DNA of 7,153 nucleotides from Candidatus Doudnabacteria bacterium (GTDB lineage Bacteria; Patescibacteriota; Doudnabacteria; UBA920): positions 1-7,153 of the forward strand of contig JAEUSE010000047.1 in assembly GCA_016788805.1 (NCBI GenBank). Reading direction: 5' to 3'. Made by a program: the position numbers and the translations under genes. The notes under the pieces are model-generated. The model was not told the origin of the DNA. It did not search any database and was given only the letters and a program-made list of their open reading frames with translations. Position 1 is the first letter of the stretch, and every line of letters starts with the position of its first letter. Shown here in pieces: positions 1 through 6,020 of the stretch.

Positions 1-323
1 TCTCTGCCAAATAGACCGGCTTGTTCAACGTCGACCATGCGCATTTCTGTAATTATTTGCAAAGACAAGTAGTGAAAAACCACAATCAGAAGCCCGCCGA
101 GTAATAACCCGAAATAAAATATATAAAAAAATAGAGAGAGGCTTGCAAGGACAGTTTCGCTAAAAGTGTTCGGGATGAGCGTGGGGATGAGCCAATGGGC
201 CACAACACCGAATCCAACTAACATAAGAACAAACCCAAGTTTAAGAGTCGGGATAATTGGGTGTTCGCGAATAATTAAATATATTTTTTCATTATCTTGT
301 TGTGAAGCAAACAGTTTATGCAT
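1..323 (-). CDS. PH-domain (bPH2/YdbS-like) membrane protein, partial, N-terminal part
   Basis: Only the first 107 codons are present; the frame runs off the left edge without a stop. Starting at the ATG at 323-321, the protein has a polar N-terminus, then residues IIREHP before a first membrane helix at about 27-49, a second strongly hydrophobic segment at about 58-83, and then ITEMRMVDVEQAGLFGR (91-107). That last segment resembles the beginning of the bacterial PH domain (family bPH_2), which usually reads like 'ivTn.Riidieq.glF.r' directly after two membrane helices. The family is membrane-bound and of poorly defined role. The ATG lies 4 nt after the stop of the upstream 68-residue gene, which argues for one transcript and coupled translation. 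No clear Shine-Dalgarno sequence is visible. The family call rests on the start of the domain only, since most of it lies outside the window. Confidence 0.68.
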   Translation of the reverse strand, partial: MHKLFASQQDNEKIYLIIREHPIIPTLKLGFVLMLVGFGVVAHWLIPTLIPNTFSETVLASLSLFFYIFYFGLLLGGLLIVVFHYLSLQIITEMRMVDVEQAGLFGR

Positions 324-327
324 ATGG

Positions 328-534
328 TTATAGCTTGGTAATCGCCCGAAGCGAGAAGATAAAGAGCAGTGTGAACAAAAGAGCGTAGGTAATCCCCACC
401 ATTTTAGCCGTGGAAGGTTTCTCCGCATTTTTGTTTAGCACCGCAATCGCAATTAGGCTGAGCAGTCCTATTGCGAACACGAGTATTAAATAAATAGCAA
501 TAATGATTATTTTTGAGTCGGCGAAGTCAATCAT
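328..534 (-). CDS. small two-helix membrane protein of unknown function
   Basis: A 68-residue protein made almost wholly of two membrane helices, about residues 9-33 and 46-62, joined by a short polar, positively charged loop (NKNAEKPSTAK). It ends in a short basic tail. I recognise no family. Its start lies about 16 nt after the ruvB stop and its TAA is 4 nt before the start of the PH-domain gene, so it is probably the third gene of the same operon. It is likely real because it fills the gap between two recognisable genes with tight spacing on the same strand and has clear two-helix hydropathy. Its small size and place before a PH-domain membrane protein suggest a partner subunit of that protein, but this is inference only. 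Confidence 0.7.
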   Translation of the reverse strand: MIDFADSKIIIIAIYLILVFAIGLLSLIAIAVLNKNAEKPSTAKMVGITYALLFTLLFIFSLRAITKL

Positions 535-550
535 GACACGACCAGGTTAA

Positions 551-1588
551 TTATTTGTTCCGAATGTGTTCTCTGGCCCGCGGAGTAGCCTCTCTACCCT
601 TTGGGGTCCGTACCAAAAGGCCTTCGCGGATTAAAAACGGTTCGTATATGTCGGTGATGGTATCTTCCGGTTCGCCGGTGGCCACGCTGAGCGTTTGTAG
701 ACCCACCGGGCCGCCGTTAAATTTATGAATAAGGGTCTCAAGGAGAAGGCGATCTCCTGAGTCAAGGCCGAGTAAATCGACACCAATCATAGTAAGTGCT
801 TCAGTGGCTAGAGTGTCCGTAATAATGCTTTGTTGTTTGGTTTGAGCAAAGTCTCGCACTCGTTTTAGAAGCCGGTTTGCAATACGGGGTGTTCCGCGGC
901 TGCGTTTGGCCAGCGCGGTTAACGCGGCTTGGTCTAGGGTGATACCTAAAATGCTAGCCGAGCGGTTTATTATCAATTCCAACTCGCTGTATTCATAGTA
1001 CTCCAAATGATAAACGTGACCAAACCGGTCCCGTAGAGGTCCTGAGAGTAGGCCGATTCTGGTTGTGGCTCCTACCAGGGTAAATCGGGGGAGCTGCATG
1101 CGAATACTCCGGGCGCCGGGTCCTTTTCCGACTAGTATATCTAAGACACGGTCTTCAATGGCCGGGTAGAGGACTTCTTCGGCGGAGGCGTGAAGCCGGT
1201 GGATCTCGTCTATAAACAACACATCGCCGTCTTCTAAGTTAGTTAAAAGCGCGGCCAGGTCGCCGGCCCGTTGGATACTAGCCCCCGAGGTCGTTTTAAG
1301 GTTGCGATTTGTCTCTTTGGCAATAATAGTGGCGAGCGTGGTCTTGCCCAAGCCCGGTGGGCCGTAAAGAAGGACGTGCTCAATTGGCTCTTGCCTCATT
1401 TTAGCCGCCGTAATTGCAACACTTAGGTTGGTTTTTATTTGAGCTTGTCCTACGTACTCACCGAGTTGTTCCGGTCTTAAGCGGGCTTCAAAGACCACCT
1501 CTTCTTCTGTAGTGGCTGGAGGAAGGGAGTTGTTTGGGTTTTGGGGTGTCGTGAGTGGGAGAGCGTTTGTAGGTGGAGCAGCTACCAC
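551..1588 (-). CDS. ruvB: Holliday junction branch migration ATPase RuvB
   Basis: RuvB is the hexameric AAA+ motor that, with RuvA, drives branch migration of Holliday junctions in recombinational repair. Numbered from the GTG at 1588 the protein has 345 residues, a normal RuvB length. Visible parts: RPEQLGEYVGQ (38-48), Walker A GPPGLGKTT (76-84), TTSGASIQRAGDLAALLTN (99-117), Walker B FIDEIH (125-130), sensor 1 GATTR (173-177), arginine finger in PLRDRFG (R188), sensor 2 RGTPRIANRLLKRVRDF (231-247), and the winged-helix DNA-binding end with FNGGPVGL, EPFLIREG and RTPKGREAT (327-335). The start is inferred: GTG preceded by AAGGAAG with 8-10 nt spacing. The first 30 residues are Pro/Thr/Asn-rich, as RuvB N-termini often are variable. 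No ruvA or ruvC is in view. Identity is certain; the start, and whether it is made separately from VanW, are not. Confidence 0.93.
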   Translation of the reverse strand: MVAAPPTNALPLTTPQNPNNSLPPATTEEEVVFEARLRPEQLGEYVGQAQIKTNLSVAITAAKMRQEPIEHVLLYGPPGLGKTTLATIIAKETNRNLKTTSGASIQRAGDLAALLTNLEDGDVLFIDEIHRLHASAEEVLYPAIEDRVLDILVGKGPGARSIRMQLPRFTLVGATTRIGLLSGPLRDRFGHVYHLEYYEYSELELIINRSASILGITLDQAALTALAKRSRGTPRIANRLLKRVRDFAQTKQQSIITDTLATEALTMIGVDLLGLDSGDRLLLETLIHKFNGGPVGLQTLSVATGEPEDTITDIYEPFLIREGLLVRTPKGREATPRAREHIRNK

Positions 1589-2740
1589 AAACGTTTCTTC
1601 CTTTTTAAACAATGCGGGGGGTAAATAATTAGATTTAAACACATCGTCTCGCTGCGTTCCCGCTTTGATTACGTGTCTGGTCCAAGAGGCTTTTAAGGAG
1701 CCGTCAGGCTTGCGGTCCCATTGTAGAGGTTCGTCAACTCTTACTACTCGATCATCTTTAGTACCGTACAGATCAAAAGCTAGGGTGTGGTCATTTTTAT
1801 AGTAGTTCCATATGAGCACCGTAGCTGGTGTATCGTTTACAAATTTAAAATCTGTATAAGGGCTGTATACAGTTGCGTCTGTGCCCGGGGGGAAGTAATG
1901 ATTTACGGAGAAAGCATGATTTCGTCTGGTTGTAATAGGCATGCCGCTTTGCATAACCGCTCGGAACAAAGTCGAGGAAACCTGGCAAACACCTCCGCCG
2001 AGTTCTGGCTTGAGTCCATCCGCTTTAATTACGATTTCCGGTTTAAATCCATCTTCCGCGGTAACATCTCCTAGATATTCATTAAAACTTAGTGTTTCTC
2101 CCGGAGGGACAAGCACGCCCCGAACTTTCTTGCTTCCGGCTTCTATGTTAGCTTTTCGATTTTTAGAGCTTCCGGAAAAGTCTGATAGACCGCCGCTTAA
2201 TAAGGTATTGATACCCAAAGTATTGGTTTTGCTTAAGTCAAAGTTTGGCGTTACACTCACCGCAACCACGGGAGTATCGAGGGTTCCTGTTTGAAGGTTA
2301 CGAATAAGCGCGAGGGTTGTTGCGCGCGCGTCCGGATAAAACCCGTTTTGCCCGGGGTTAAAATCGGTCACTCTGTTTTCCACGATGTTCATATAAGCAT
2401 CTTCCGCAACCCTGGTTTGAGTCTTTAGCCAATTGTGAGTCCAAAGGTATACGGCACCAATCTCGATTTGGGTTGTGGTTTTGTCCTCGGGTAGATTGCT
2501 GAGATTGGTTTTTGATAGAAATAAAGGTAGGGAGGTGTATTCGCTCTGCGCAGTGAGCTCTATAAGCTCGGGGGGGATAGTGTTGGTGTCGATTAGTACC
2601 TGCTCGTTTCCGGTGTCCTGTCTAACAATCTCTTTTACGGAGACGGTTTTTGCCTCTGCGGAATGAGTGAGTGTGGAAAATCCGGCTACCCACACAACGG
2701 TCAGAAAGAGCAGTATAATTTTATTCGGTGGATTTAACAT
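551..2740 (-). CDS. continuous VanW-RuvB reading frame, as the sequence is written
   Basis: One open frame of 729 codons runs from an ATG at 2740 to a TAA at 551. Residues 1-30 form a signal peptide, about 110-375 an extracellular VanW-type region, about 376-415 a Pro/Thr/Asn-rich low-complexity stretch, and about 420-729 a complete RuvB. Both halves are well conserved and full length, so neither is decaying. The arrangement is physically odd: the N-terminus directs export, while RuvB works on DNA in the cytoplasm. The join falls at a C6 run (minus strand) at 1621-1616. Reading one extra C there ends VanW at residue 378, just before an SD-like AAGGA and a GTG that opens RuvB. The two halves are described separately below; I think two separate proteins are the likelier biological truth, though the fused frame is what the bases say. 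Confidence 0.6.
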   Translation of the reverse strand: MLNPPNKIILLFLTVVWVAGFSTLTHSAEAKTVSVKEIVRQDTGNEQVLIDTNTIPPELIELTAQSEYTSLPLFLSKTNLSNLPEDKTTTQIEIGAVYLWTHNWLKTQTRVAEDAYMNIVENRVTDFNPGQNGFYPDARATTLALIRNLQTGTLDTPVVAVSVTPNFDLSKTNTLGINTLLSGGLSDFSGSSKNRKANIEAGSKKVRGVLVPPGETLSFNEYLGDVTAEDGFKPEIVIKADGLKPELGGGVCQVSSTLFRAVMQSGMPITTRRNHAFSVNHYFPPGTDATVYSPYTDFKFVNDTPATVLIWNYYKNDHTLAFDLYGTKDDRVVRVDEPLQWDRKPDGSLKASWTRHVIKAGTQRDDVFKSNYLPPALFKKEETFVVAAPPTNALPLTTPQNPNNSLPPATTEEEVVFEARLRPEQLGEYVGQAQIKTNLSVAITAAKMRQEPIEHVLLYGPPGLGKTTLATIIAKETNRNLKTTSGASIQRAGDLAALLTNLEDGDVLFIDEIHRLHASAEEVLYPAIEDRVLDILVGKGPGARSIRMQLPRFTLVGATTRIGLLSGPLRDRFGHVYHLEYYEYSELELIINRSASILGITLDQAALTALAKRSRGTPRIANRLLKRVRDFAQTKQQSIITDTLATEALTMIGVDLLGLDSGDRLLLETLIHKFNGGPVGLQTLSVATGEPEDTITDIYEPFLIREGLLVRTPKGREATPRAREHIRNK
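1599..1605 (-). promoter_or_regulatory. Shine-Dalgarno-like site for an internal ruvB start
   Basis: On the minus strand AAAAAGGAAG is followed, 8-10 nt later, by an in-frame GTG (1588-1586). This is one of the best-placed ribosome-binding candidates in the window, and it sits inside the continuous VanW-RuvB frame. It would let RuvB be made as a separate cytosolic protein whether or not the upstream frame is open. It decides the ruvB start proposed here; a later GTG (about 29 codons on) has less room for a site. Confidence 0.5.
1604..2740 (-). CDS. VanW-domain exported protein
   Basis: Exported or membrane-anchored envelope protein of the VanW/YoaR kind, named after an accessory gene of vancomycin-resistance clusters; the biochemical role is unknown, and a link to peptidoglycan is assumed for the family. 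Residues 1-30 are a signal peptide (K7, hydrophobic core 8-24, possible cleavage after SAEA). Residues about 110-165 resemble the peptidoglycan-binding (PGBD4-like) region that precedes VanW domains. The VanW domain spans about 185-330, with LSDFSGSSKNRKANIE, PPGETLSFN, the signature GGGVCQVSSTLF (248-259), RRNHAFSV and later DFKFVNDTPATVLI. The tail DDVFKSNY (366-372) looks like the usual end of such proteins. The end at 1604 assumes one extra C in the C6 run, giving 378 residues ending PPRIV; without it the frame continues into RuvB. The start codon follows a leader of about 80 nt with no strong Shine-Dalgarno. First gene of the operon. Confidence 0.8.
1616..1621 (-). other. C6 homopolymer at the VanW/RuvB junction
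   Basis: Six G on the plus strand (six C in the gene) lie exactly where the VanW tail ends. With six C the codons read Leu-Pro-Pro-Ala-Leu-Phe and the frame stays open into RuvB. With seven C they read Leu-Pro-Pro-Arg-Ile-Val-stop, with the TAA at 1606-1604 touching the SD-like site of ruvB. With five C the frame instead stops at a TAG that overlaps the GTG by two bases' offset. Both neighbouring frames therefore close within about 40 nt. Confidence 0.65.
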
Positions 2741-2828
2741 GAGACGGTCTTTAAAGGCCGGGTGTTTGCATGCCCGGTGAGTCTGTCGGAGAGTACAAAG
2801 CTTGGGGCTGGGTACTGATTATTAGGCG

Positions 2829-2856
2829 ATTATAGCAACATTGTTTTTCGAAGAAC
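2829..2856 (-). promoter_or_regulatory. probable promoter of the vanW-ruvB operon
   Basis: On the minus strand a perfect -10 hexamer TATAAT (2834-2829, context TTGCTATAATCG) lies about 90 nt before the vanW ATG. No good TTGACA match is found at 16-18 nt; that region is occupied by the near-palindrome at 2843-2856, so the promoter may need an activator or be blocked by a repressor. The leader RNA would be about 80 nt and carries a small GC-rich hairpin (2758-2777). Confidence 0.5.
2843..2856. promoter_or_regulatory. near-palindromic candidate operator
   Basis: GTTTTTCGAAGAAC is a 14-base inverted repeat with a TTCGAA core and GTT/AAC ends, with a single mismatched pair. It covers the spacer and -35 position of the minus-strand promoter, a typical operator place, and lies about 30 nt from the -35 of the divergent plus-strand promoter. 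No repressor gene is in the window, so the binding protein is unknown. Confidence 0.35.
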
Positions 2857-2886
2857 CCAGGCAATATATAAGTATTGTACAGGTTA

Positions 2887-2915
2887 TTGACCGTTGAAGT
2901 AAAATCGGATATAGT
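2887..2915 (+). promoter_or_regulatory. sigma-70-type promoter of the DHH-like gene
   Basis: TTGACC (2887-2892) and TATAGT (2910-2915) are separated by exactly 17 nt, a near-consensus housekeeping promoter. The predicted start of transcription is near 2922, giving a leader of about 48 nt ahead of the ATG at 2970. It is the strongest promoter match in the window and is divergent from the vanW promoter. Confidence 0.7.
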
Positions 2916-2961
2916 GCAGAGCTTGCAGTAAAGCGAGATATTTAGCAGATTTATGTATACC

Positions 2962-2965
2962 GGAG
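2962..2965 (+). promoter_or_regulatory. ribosome binding site of the DHH-like gene
   Basis: GGAG lies 4 nt before the ATG at 2970, a little closer than usual. It supports this ATG as the start; no earlier in-frame start fits better. Confidence 0.5.
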
Positions 2966-2969
2966 TCAT

Positions 2970-4127
2970 ATGGACGAAGCGATTTTACAACGTGTAACGG
3001 AACAGTTGAAAAAGGCAAAAAGAATTCTTATCGCCTTACCGGAGGTGCTTACGATTGATACGACCGCTTCCGCGGTCGCGCTTCGGGCTGGGTTGGGCGC
3101 CCTCCAAAAAGCAGTTGTGCTTGCCAGTTCTGGTGCCGTACCGGAACGTACTCATTTTTTGCTTGGTAGTGAGGCAATACGTCCGCTTCGGCAGAGTACG
3201 AGCGACTTAGTTATAACAGTGGACACTTCACGGGCTGCGGTGGGGGAAATGACTTACGAAGTATTTCCGGGTAAAACCGTTGTGTATGTGCGGGGCGCTG
3301 AAGGTGGGTTTAGCCCCTCCGATGTACGGGTTACCAGCGGGGAGTTGCCGTTTGATTTGATAATTACCTTAGGCGTTGAGAAGTTAGAACAGCTTGGTTC
3401 CCTTTTTACGAACCACGCCGAGCTTTTTTACGCCGTGCCCAAGGTGAATATTGACACCAGTCCATATAACGAGAGTTACGGCGTATTAAATCTTCTTGTG
3501 CTTACCAGTAGCTCTTTGGCCGAGGTTTGTTACCGAGTACTTCGAAGTTTAGGAGAGCAGGCGACAGTGCCGGGGGCGGCAACCGCACTACTTGCCGGGG
3601 TGCTTGCCCGTACGGATAGTCTACAGAACCAACAAACTACCCCGGAGAGTTTTGCGGTGGTTGCGGATCTAATTGCTGCCGGAGCAGAGTATCAAGGAGT
3701 TGTAAAACAGCTGTTTAAAACCGAGCGTTTGAGTTTTCTAAAGCTGTTCGGTCGGGCTCTGGCGCGGCTTAAGCTTGCTCAGGATGCCGCGTTTGCTCAG
3801 GTTGTCTTACTTCCGATAGATTTTGAAAAAACCGGAGAACGTCCGTCTGTTGCTTCGGCCGTATTGGCAGAACTATTAGACAATACTCCGGGTTTACAAA
3901 CTATCGCACTGGCCGTACCGCGGGAAGACGCCACCGGTTCAAGAGTTTTGATTTCAGCTGGGAATACGTTTAAATCAACCGTAGTTGAAGAGATTATACA
4001 GGCGGGTCCGCCCAGTGTGCGGGTATTTGATAACGGGAAAAAATATTTCGAGTATACATCTACCTACAGTGTAGAAAAATTAGACGCGGAACTTTTTACC
4101 GCCTTATCCGCACACCCGGCAGTTTAA
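2970..4127 (+). CDS. degenerate DHH/DHHA1 (NrnA-like) phosphoesterase-fold protein
   Basis: 385 residues, cytoplasmic (no signal peptide or membrane helix), about the length of NrnA-type proteins. In active family members Asp and His residues bind two metals for hydrolysing short oligonucleotides, pAp or cyclic dinucleotides. The fold signs are clear: an N-terminal strand and helix where the 'DGDaigS' motif sits (here TIDTTASAVAL, 28-38), a strand ending in ITVDTS (82-87), the position of the DHH motif (here VNIDTSPYNESYG, 159-171), SSSLAEVCYRVL (180-191), LLAGVLARTDSL (207-218) and TTPESFAVVADLIAAGAEYQGVV (223-245, discontinuous match), then a C-terminal region where DHHA1 would be. The key residues are changed: DHH reads DTS, the N-terminal DxD is lost, and the usual DTGSF reads RTDSL. 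The DHHA1 GGGH motif is not seen. It is therefore probably a non-catalytic binding or scaffold protein, standing just before the PilB gene. It has its own strong promoter. Confidence 0.7.
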   Translation: MDEAILQRVTEQLKKAKRILIALPEVLTIDTTASAVALRAGLGALQKAVVLASSGAVPERTHFLLGSEAIRPLRQSTSDLVITVDTSRAAVGEMTYEVFPGKTVVYVRGAEGGFSPSDVRVTSGELPFDLIITLGVEKLEQLGSLFTNHAELFYAVPKVNIDTSPYNESYGVLNLLVLTSSSLAEVCYRVLRSLGEQATVPGAATALLAGVLARTDSLQNQQTTPESFAVVADLIAAGAEYQGVVKQLFKTERLSFLKLFGRALARLKLAQDAAFAQVVLLPIDFEKTGERPSVASAVLAELLDNTPGLQTIALAVPREDATGSRVLISAGNTFKSTVVEEIIQAGPPSVRVFDNGKKYFEYTSTYSVEKLDAELFTALSAHPAV

Positions 4128-4156
4128 ACGGCTTCTAAAAAAATAAATACGGCGTC

Positions 4157-4188
4157 TTATGCGTCAAGCCTTTCGTGTATACTATAGA
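4157..4188 (+). promoter_or_regulatory. probable promoter of the PilB-type ATPase gene
   Basis: The AT-rich stretch GTATACTATAGATACG offers two -10 candidates, TATACT (4178-4183) and TATAGA (4183-4188). No good -35 is present (the best, TTATGC, is 15 nt from the first). The 11 bases GTATACTATAG (4177-4187) recur exactly before the next gene, which is the main argument for a promoter role. Confidence 0.45.
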
Positions 4189-4204
4189 TACGTATAACGA
4201 AGGG

Positions 4205-4212
4205 TTTTTTTT
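4205..4212 (+). repeat. T8 run in the pilB leader
   Basis: Eight T separate an SD-like GAAGGG (4199-4204) from the ATG at 4225. At this length the SD is too far away for normal use. A change in run length would alter the distance by only a base or two, so a role in translation control is uncertain. Confidence 0.4.
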
Positions 4213-4224
4213 GATACAAACACC

Positions 4225-5874
4225 ATGTTAAAAAGATTTTTACAAACAAGCCCCACCGGCATTCACGATAGCCTTAAACGGATTAGCAACCAGATGGAAG
4301 AGGCAAACACCGAAGAAAAAGCAAAAGCTCTCGGTTTGCCGTACATAAACATGCATTCGTTCCCGGCAGATTTAAACACACTCTCCTTGTTTTCGGAAGA
4401 AGAGGCTAGGGTGTATGAGGCTGTCCCATTCTTTCGTGAACACCACGAACTTCGAGTCGGAGCGATAAACCCCAACAATCCCGCTTTGCTGGCCAGGCTG
4501 GAACAGTACAAAGAAAAATACAATATTACCACCTATGTTATTTCTAAGTCCGGTTTGGAGTATGTTCTAACTTTTTACGCGCACGTAGTTACCCCCAAAC
4601 TACATGTGAGTGAGGATATAAAACTTATCCCTACCACCGATTTCGCTAAGGTGTTAGAGGTCTTAAAAGACGAGAAAGCGCAGGAGGCTATGAACGTGAG
4701 TGAACTGGTTGGCGACGTGTTTGGGGTCGCTATGCAATTCGGGGCTTCCGATATTCATATTGAGCCCGAAGAACACCTAATTAAAATTCGTTTTCGGGTG
4801 GATGGTGTGCTGCAGGATATGGTTCATTTAACTCGCCGGTTGCAACACGCGCTCGTTTCCCGCATCAAGATAGTGTCAAAACTCAAACTCAATGTGGAAA
4901 ACCTCCCGCAGGATGGTCGAATTACCTTTATGTGGGGAGACAACCCGGTGGATGTTCGTGTCTCTACGTTGCCATCCGCCTACGGGGAAGGTATTGTAAT
5001 GCGTTTGCTCGGCGTGGGGGCGATTGAACTTAAGTTAGACGACTTAGGTCTCACCGGGCGGTCGTACAAAATTATCGAAACTGAATTACAAAAACCGAAC
5101 GGAATGATAATCACCACCGGTCCTACCGGAAGCGGAAAAACCACCACCTTGTATGCTTTTTTAAATGAATTAAATGAGCCGGGTGTTAAAATTATTACCA
5201 TCGAAGATCCCGTCGAATATAAACTACAAGGAATTCAACAAACACCTATAGATCACAACGTAGACTTTAGCTTTGCCAAGGCCCTACGCGCAATTTTGCG
5301 ACAAGATCCGGATATAGTGATGGTGGGGGAAATTCGAGACACAGAAACGGCGGAAACGGCCTTACAGGCCGCGTTAACCGGGCATATTGTATTGTCGACG
5401 CTTCATACAAACGATTCATTTGGCGCGGTTCCGAGACTCATAACGATGGGGGCAAAACCGTTCATTATTGCCCCGGCGCTCAATGCGGTAATCGCACAGC
5501 GATTGGTTCGACGGTTGTGTGTAGCCTGTAAGACGCCCGTTACACTCGAGCCGACCTTGCAAGAGCACGTACAAAAAACTCTTGCGGAAATTCCTCCGGC
5601 CGCGGGGGTTGAGCTACCAAACCCATTGCAGTTTTACCGCGCGCCGGGTTGTGTAGAGTGCCACAATTTAGGGTACAAGGGTCGTATTGGTATTTACGAA
5701 GTGATACACATAAACGACACTATGAAGGATTTAATACTGAAAAATATGTCCATGGTCGACCTCAAAAAGCAAGCTATTCTCGATGGTACGTTGACTATGG
5801 CCCAGGACGGATTATTGAAAGCTGCACAGGGCGTGACTGACGTGGAAGAAGTATTTCGTGTAGCGGGGGACTAG
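4225..5874 (+). CDS. PilB/GspE-type secretion ATPase (type IV pilus assembly)
   Basis: 549 residues; a hexameric cytoplasmic ATPase of the GspE/PilB family, which powers assembly of pilin-like subunits into a type IV pilus or type II pseudopilus through an inner-membrane platform protein. The N-terminal domain (about 1-130) is of the MshE-N/GspE-N kind. The N2 domain carries GASDIHIEP (173-181) and IRFRVDG (188-194). The ATPase core has Walker A GPTGSGKTTT (299-308), the Asp box IITIEDPVEY (323-332), Walker B DPDIVMVGEIRD (361-372, catalytic E369) and the His box LTGHIVLSTLHTND (385-398). Two CxxC pairs (C432/C435, C476/C479) form the zinc-binding site typical of PilB/GspE and absent from the retraction ATPase PilT. 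All motifs are intact and the length is typical. The ATG at 4225 is the only sensible start (an in-frame stop lies at 4195), but the nearest SD-like AAGGG is about 20 nt away across a T8 run. Platform, pilin and peptidase genes are not in view. Confidence 0.95.
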   Translation: MLKRFLQTSPTGIHDSLKRISNQMEEANTEEKAKALGLPYINMHSFPADLNTLSLFSEEEARVYEAVPFFREHHELRVGAINPNNPALLARLEQYKEKYNITTYVISKSGLEYVLTFYAHVVTPKLHVSEDIKLIPTTDFAKVLEVLKDEKAQEAMNVSELVGDVFGVAMQFGASDIHIEPEEHLIKIRFRVDGVLQDMVHLTRRLQHALVSRIKIVSKLKLNVENLPQDGRITFMWGDNPVDVRVSTLPSAYGEGIVMRLLGVGAIELKLDDLGLTGRSYKIIETELQKPNGMIITTGPTGSGKTTTLYAFLNELNEPGVKIITIEDPVEYKLQGIQQTPIDHNVDFSFAKALRAILRQDPDIVMVGEIRDTETAETALQAALTGHIVLSTLHTNDSFGAVPRLITMGAKPFIIAPALNAVIAQRLVRRLCVACKTPVTLEPTLQEHVQKTLAEIPPAAGVELPNPLQFYRAPGCVECHNLGYKGRIGIYEVIHINDTMKDLILKNMSMVDLKKQAILDGTLTMAQDGLLKAAQGVTDVEEVFRVAGD

Positions 5875-5915
5875 TGCGCCAATAGTGTAGATACAGTACA
5901 GATTAATTTTTTGTG

Positions 5916-5947
5916 TTAGACCAGGCGGGACGGTGGTATACTATAGG
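5916..5947 (+). promoter_or_regulatory. probable promoter of the surface-protein gene
   Basis: GTATACTATAG (5936-5946) repeats exactly the sequence found before the PilB gene. It contains TATACT (5937-5942) and TATAGG (5942-5947). A weak TTAGAC (5916-5921) lies 15 nt before the first. The ATG at 6021 is about 75 nt further on. The preceding gene ends at 5874 with no clear terminator, so read-through from pilB is also possible. Confidence 0.45.
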
Positions 5948-6020
5948 TGTGTTTTTGTTTTTTGCAATTAAGGTGTGTTTCGGTGAGTGAGAGGAAAACC
6001 ATAATCCTCATTTTACATGT

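Noticed and set aside
1787..2294. Two overlapping plus-strand open frames (95 and 117 codons) inside vanW
   Set aside because: Antisense shadows of a strongly conserved VanW coding region; no ribosome site or family resemblance.
2475..2666. 63-codon plus-strand frame opposite the vanW N-terminus
   Set aside because: Antisense shadow without supporting signals.
2714..2719. TATAAT on the plus strand inside the vanW signal-peptide region
   Set aside because: No -35 at a fitting distance, and a much better promoter lies at 2887-2915.
2758..2777. GC-rich hairpin CCGGG...CCCGG, possible terminator or leader switch
   Set aside because: Short stem with no T-run on either strand. It lies in the vanW leader, but nothing identifies it as a riboswitch.
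2751..2969. 72-codon open frame on the minus strand ahead of vanW
   Set aside because: It covers the divergent promoter region, has no recognisable domain, contains the minus-strand -10 box, and its composition is unlike its neighbours.
4263..5201. Minus-strand frames of 89 and 73 codons opposite the PilB-type gene
   Set aside because: Antisense shadows; the plus-strand protein has continuous family motifs there.
5649..5840. 63-codon plus-strand frame within the PilB C-terminal region
   Set aside because: Out-of-frame shadow of the zinc-binding end of the ATPase.
5886..5912. TGTA/TACA stem followed by T6 after pilB, possible terminator
   Set aside because: A four-pair AT-rich stem is too weak to call a terminator.
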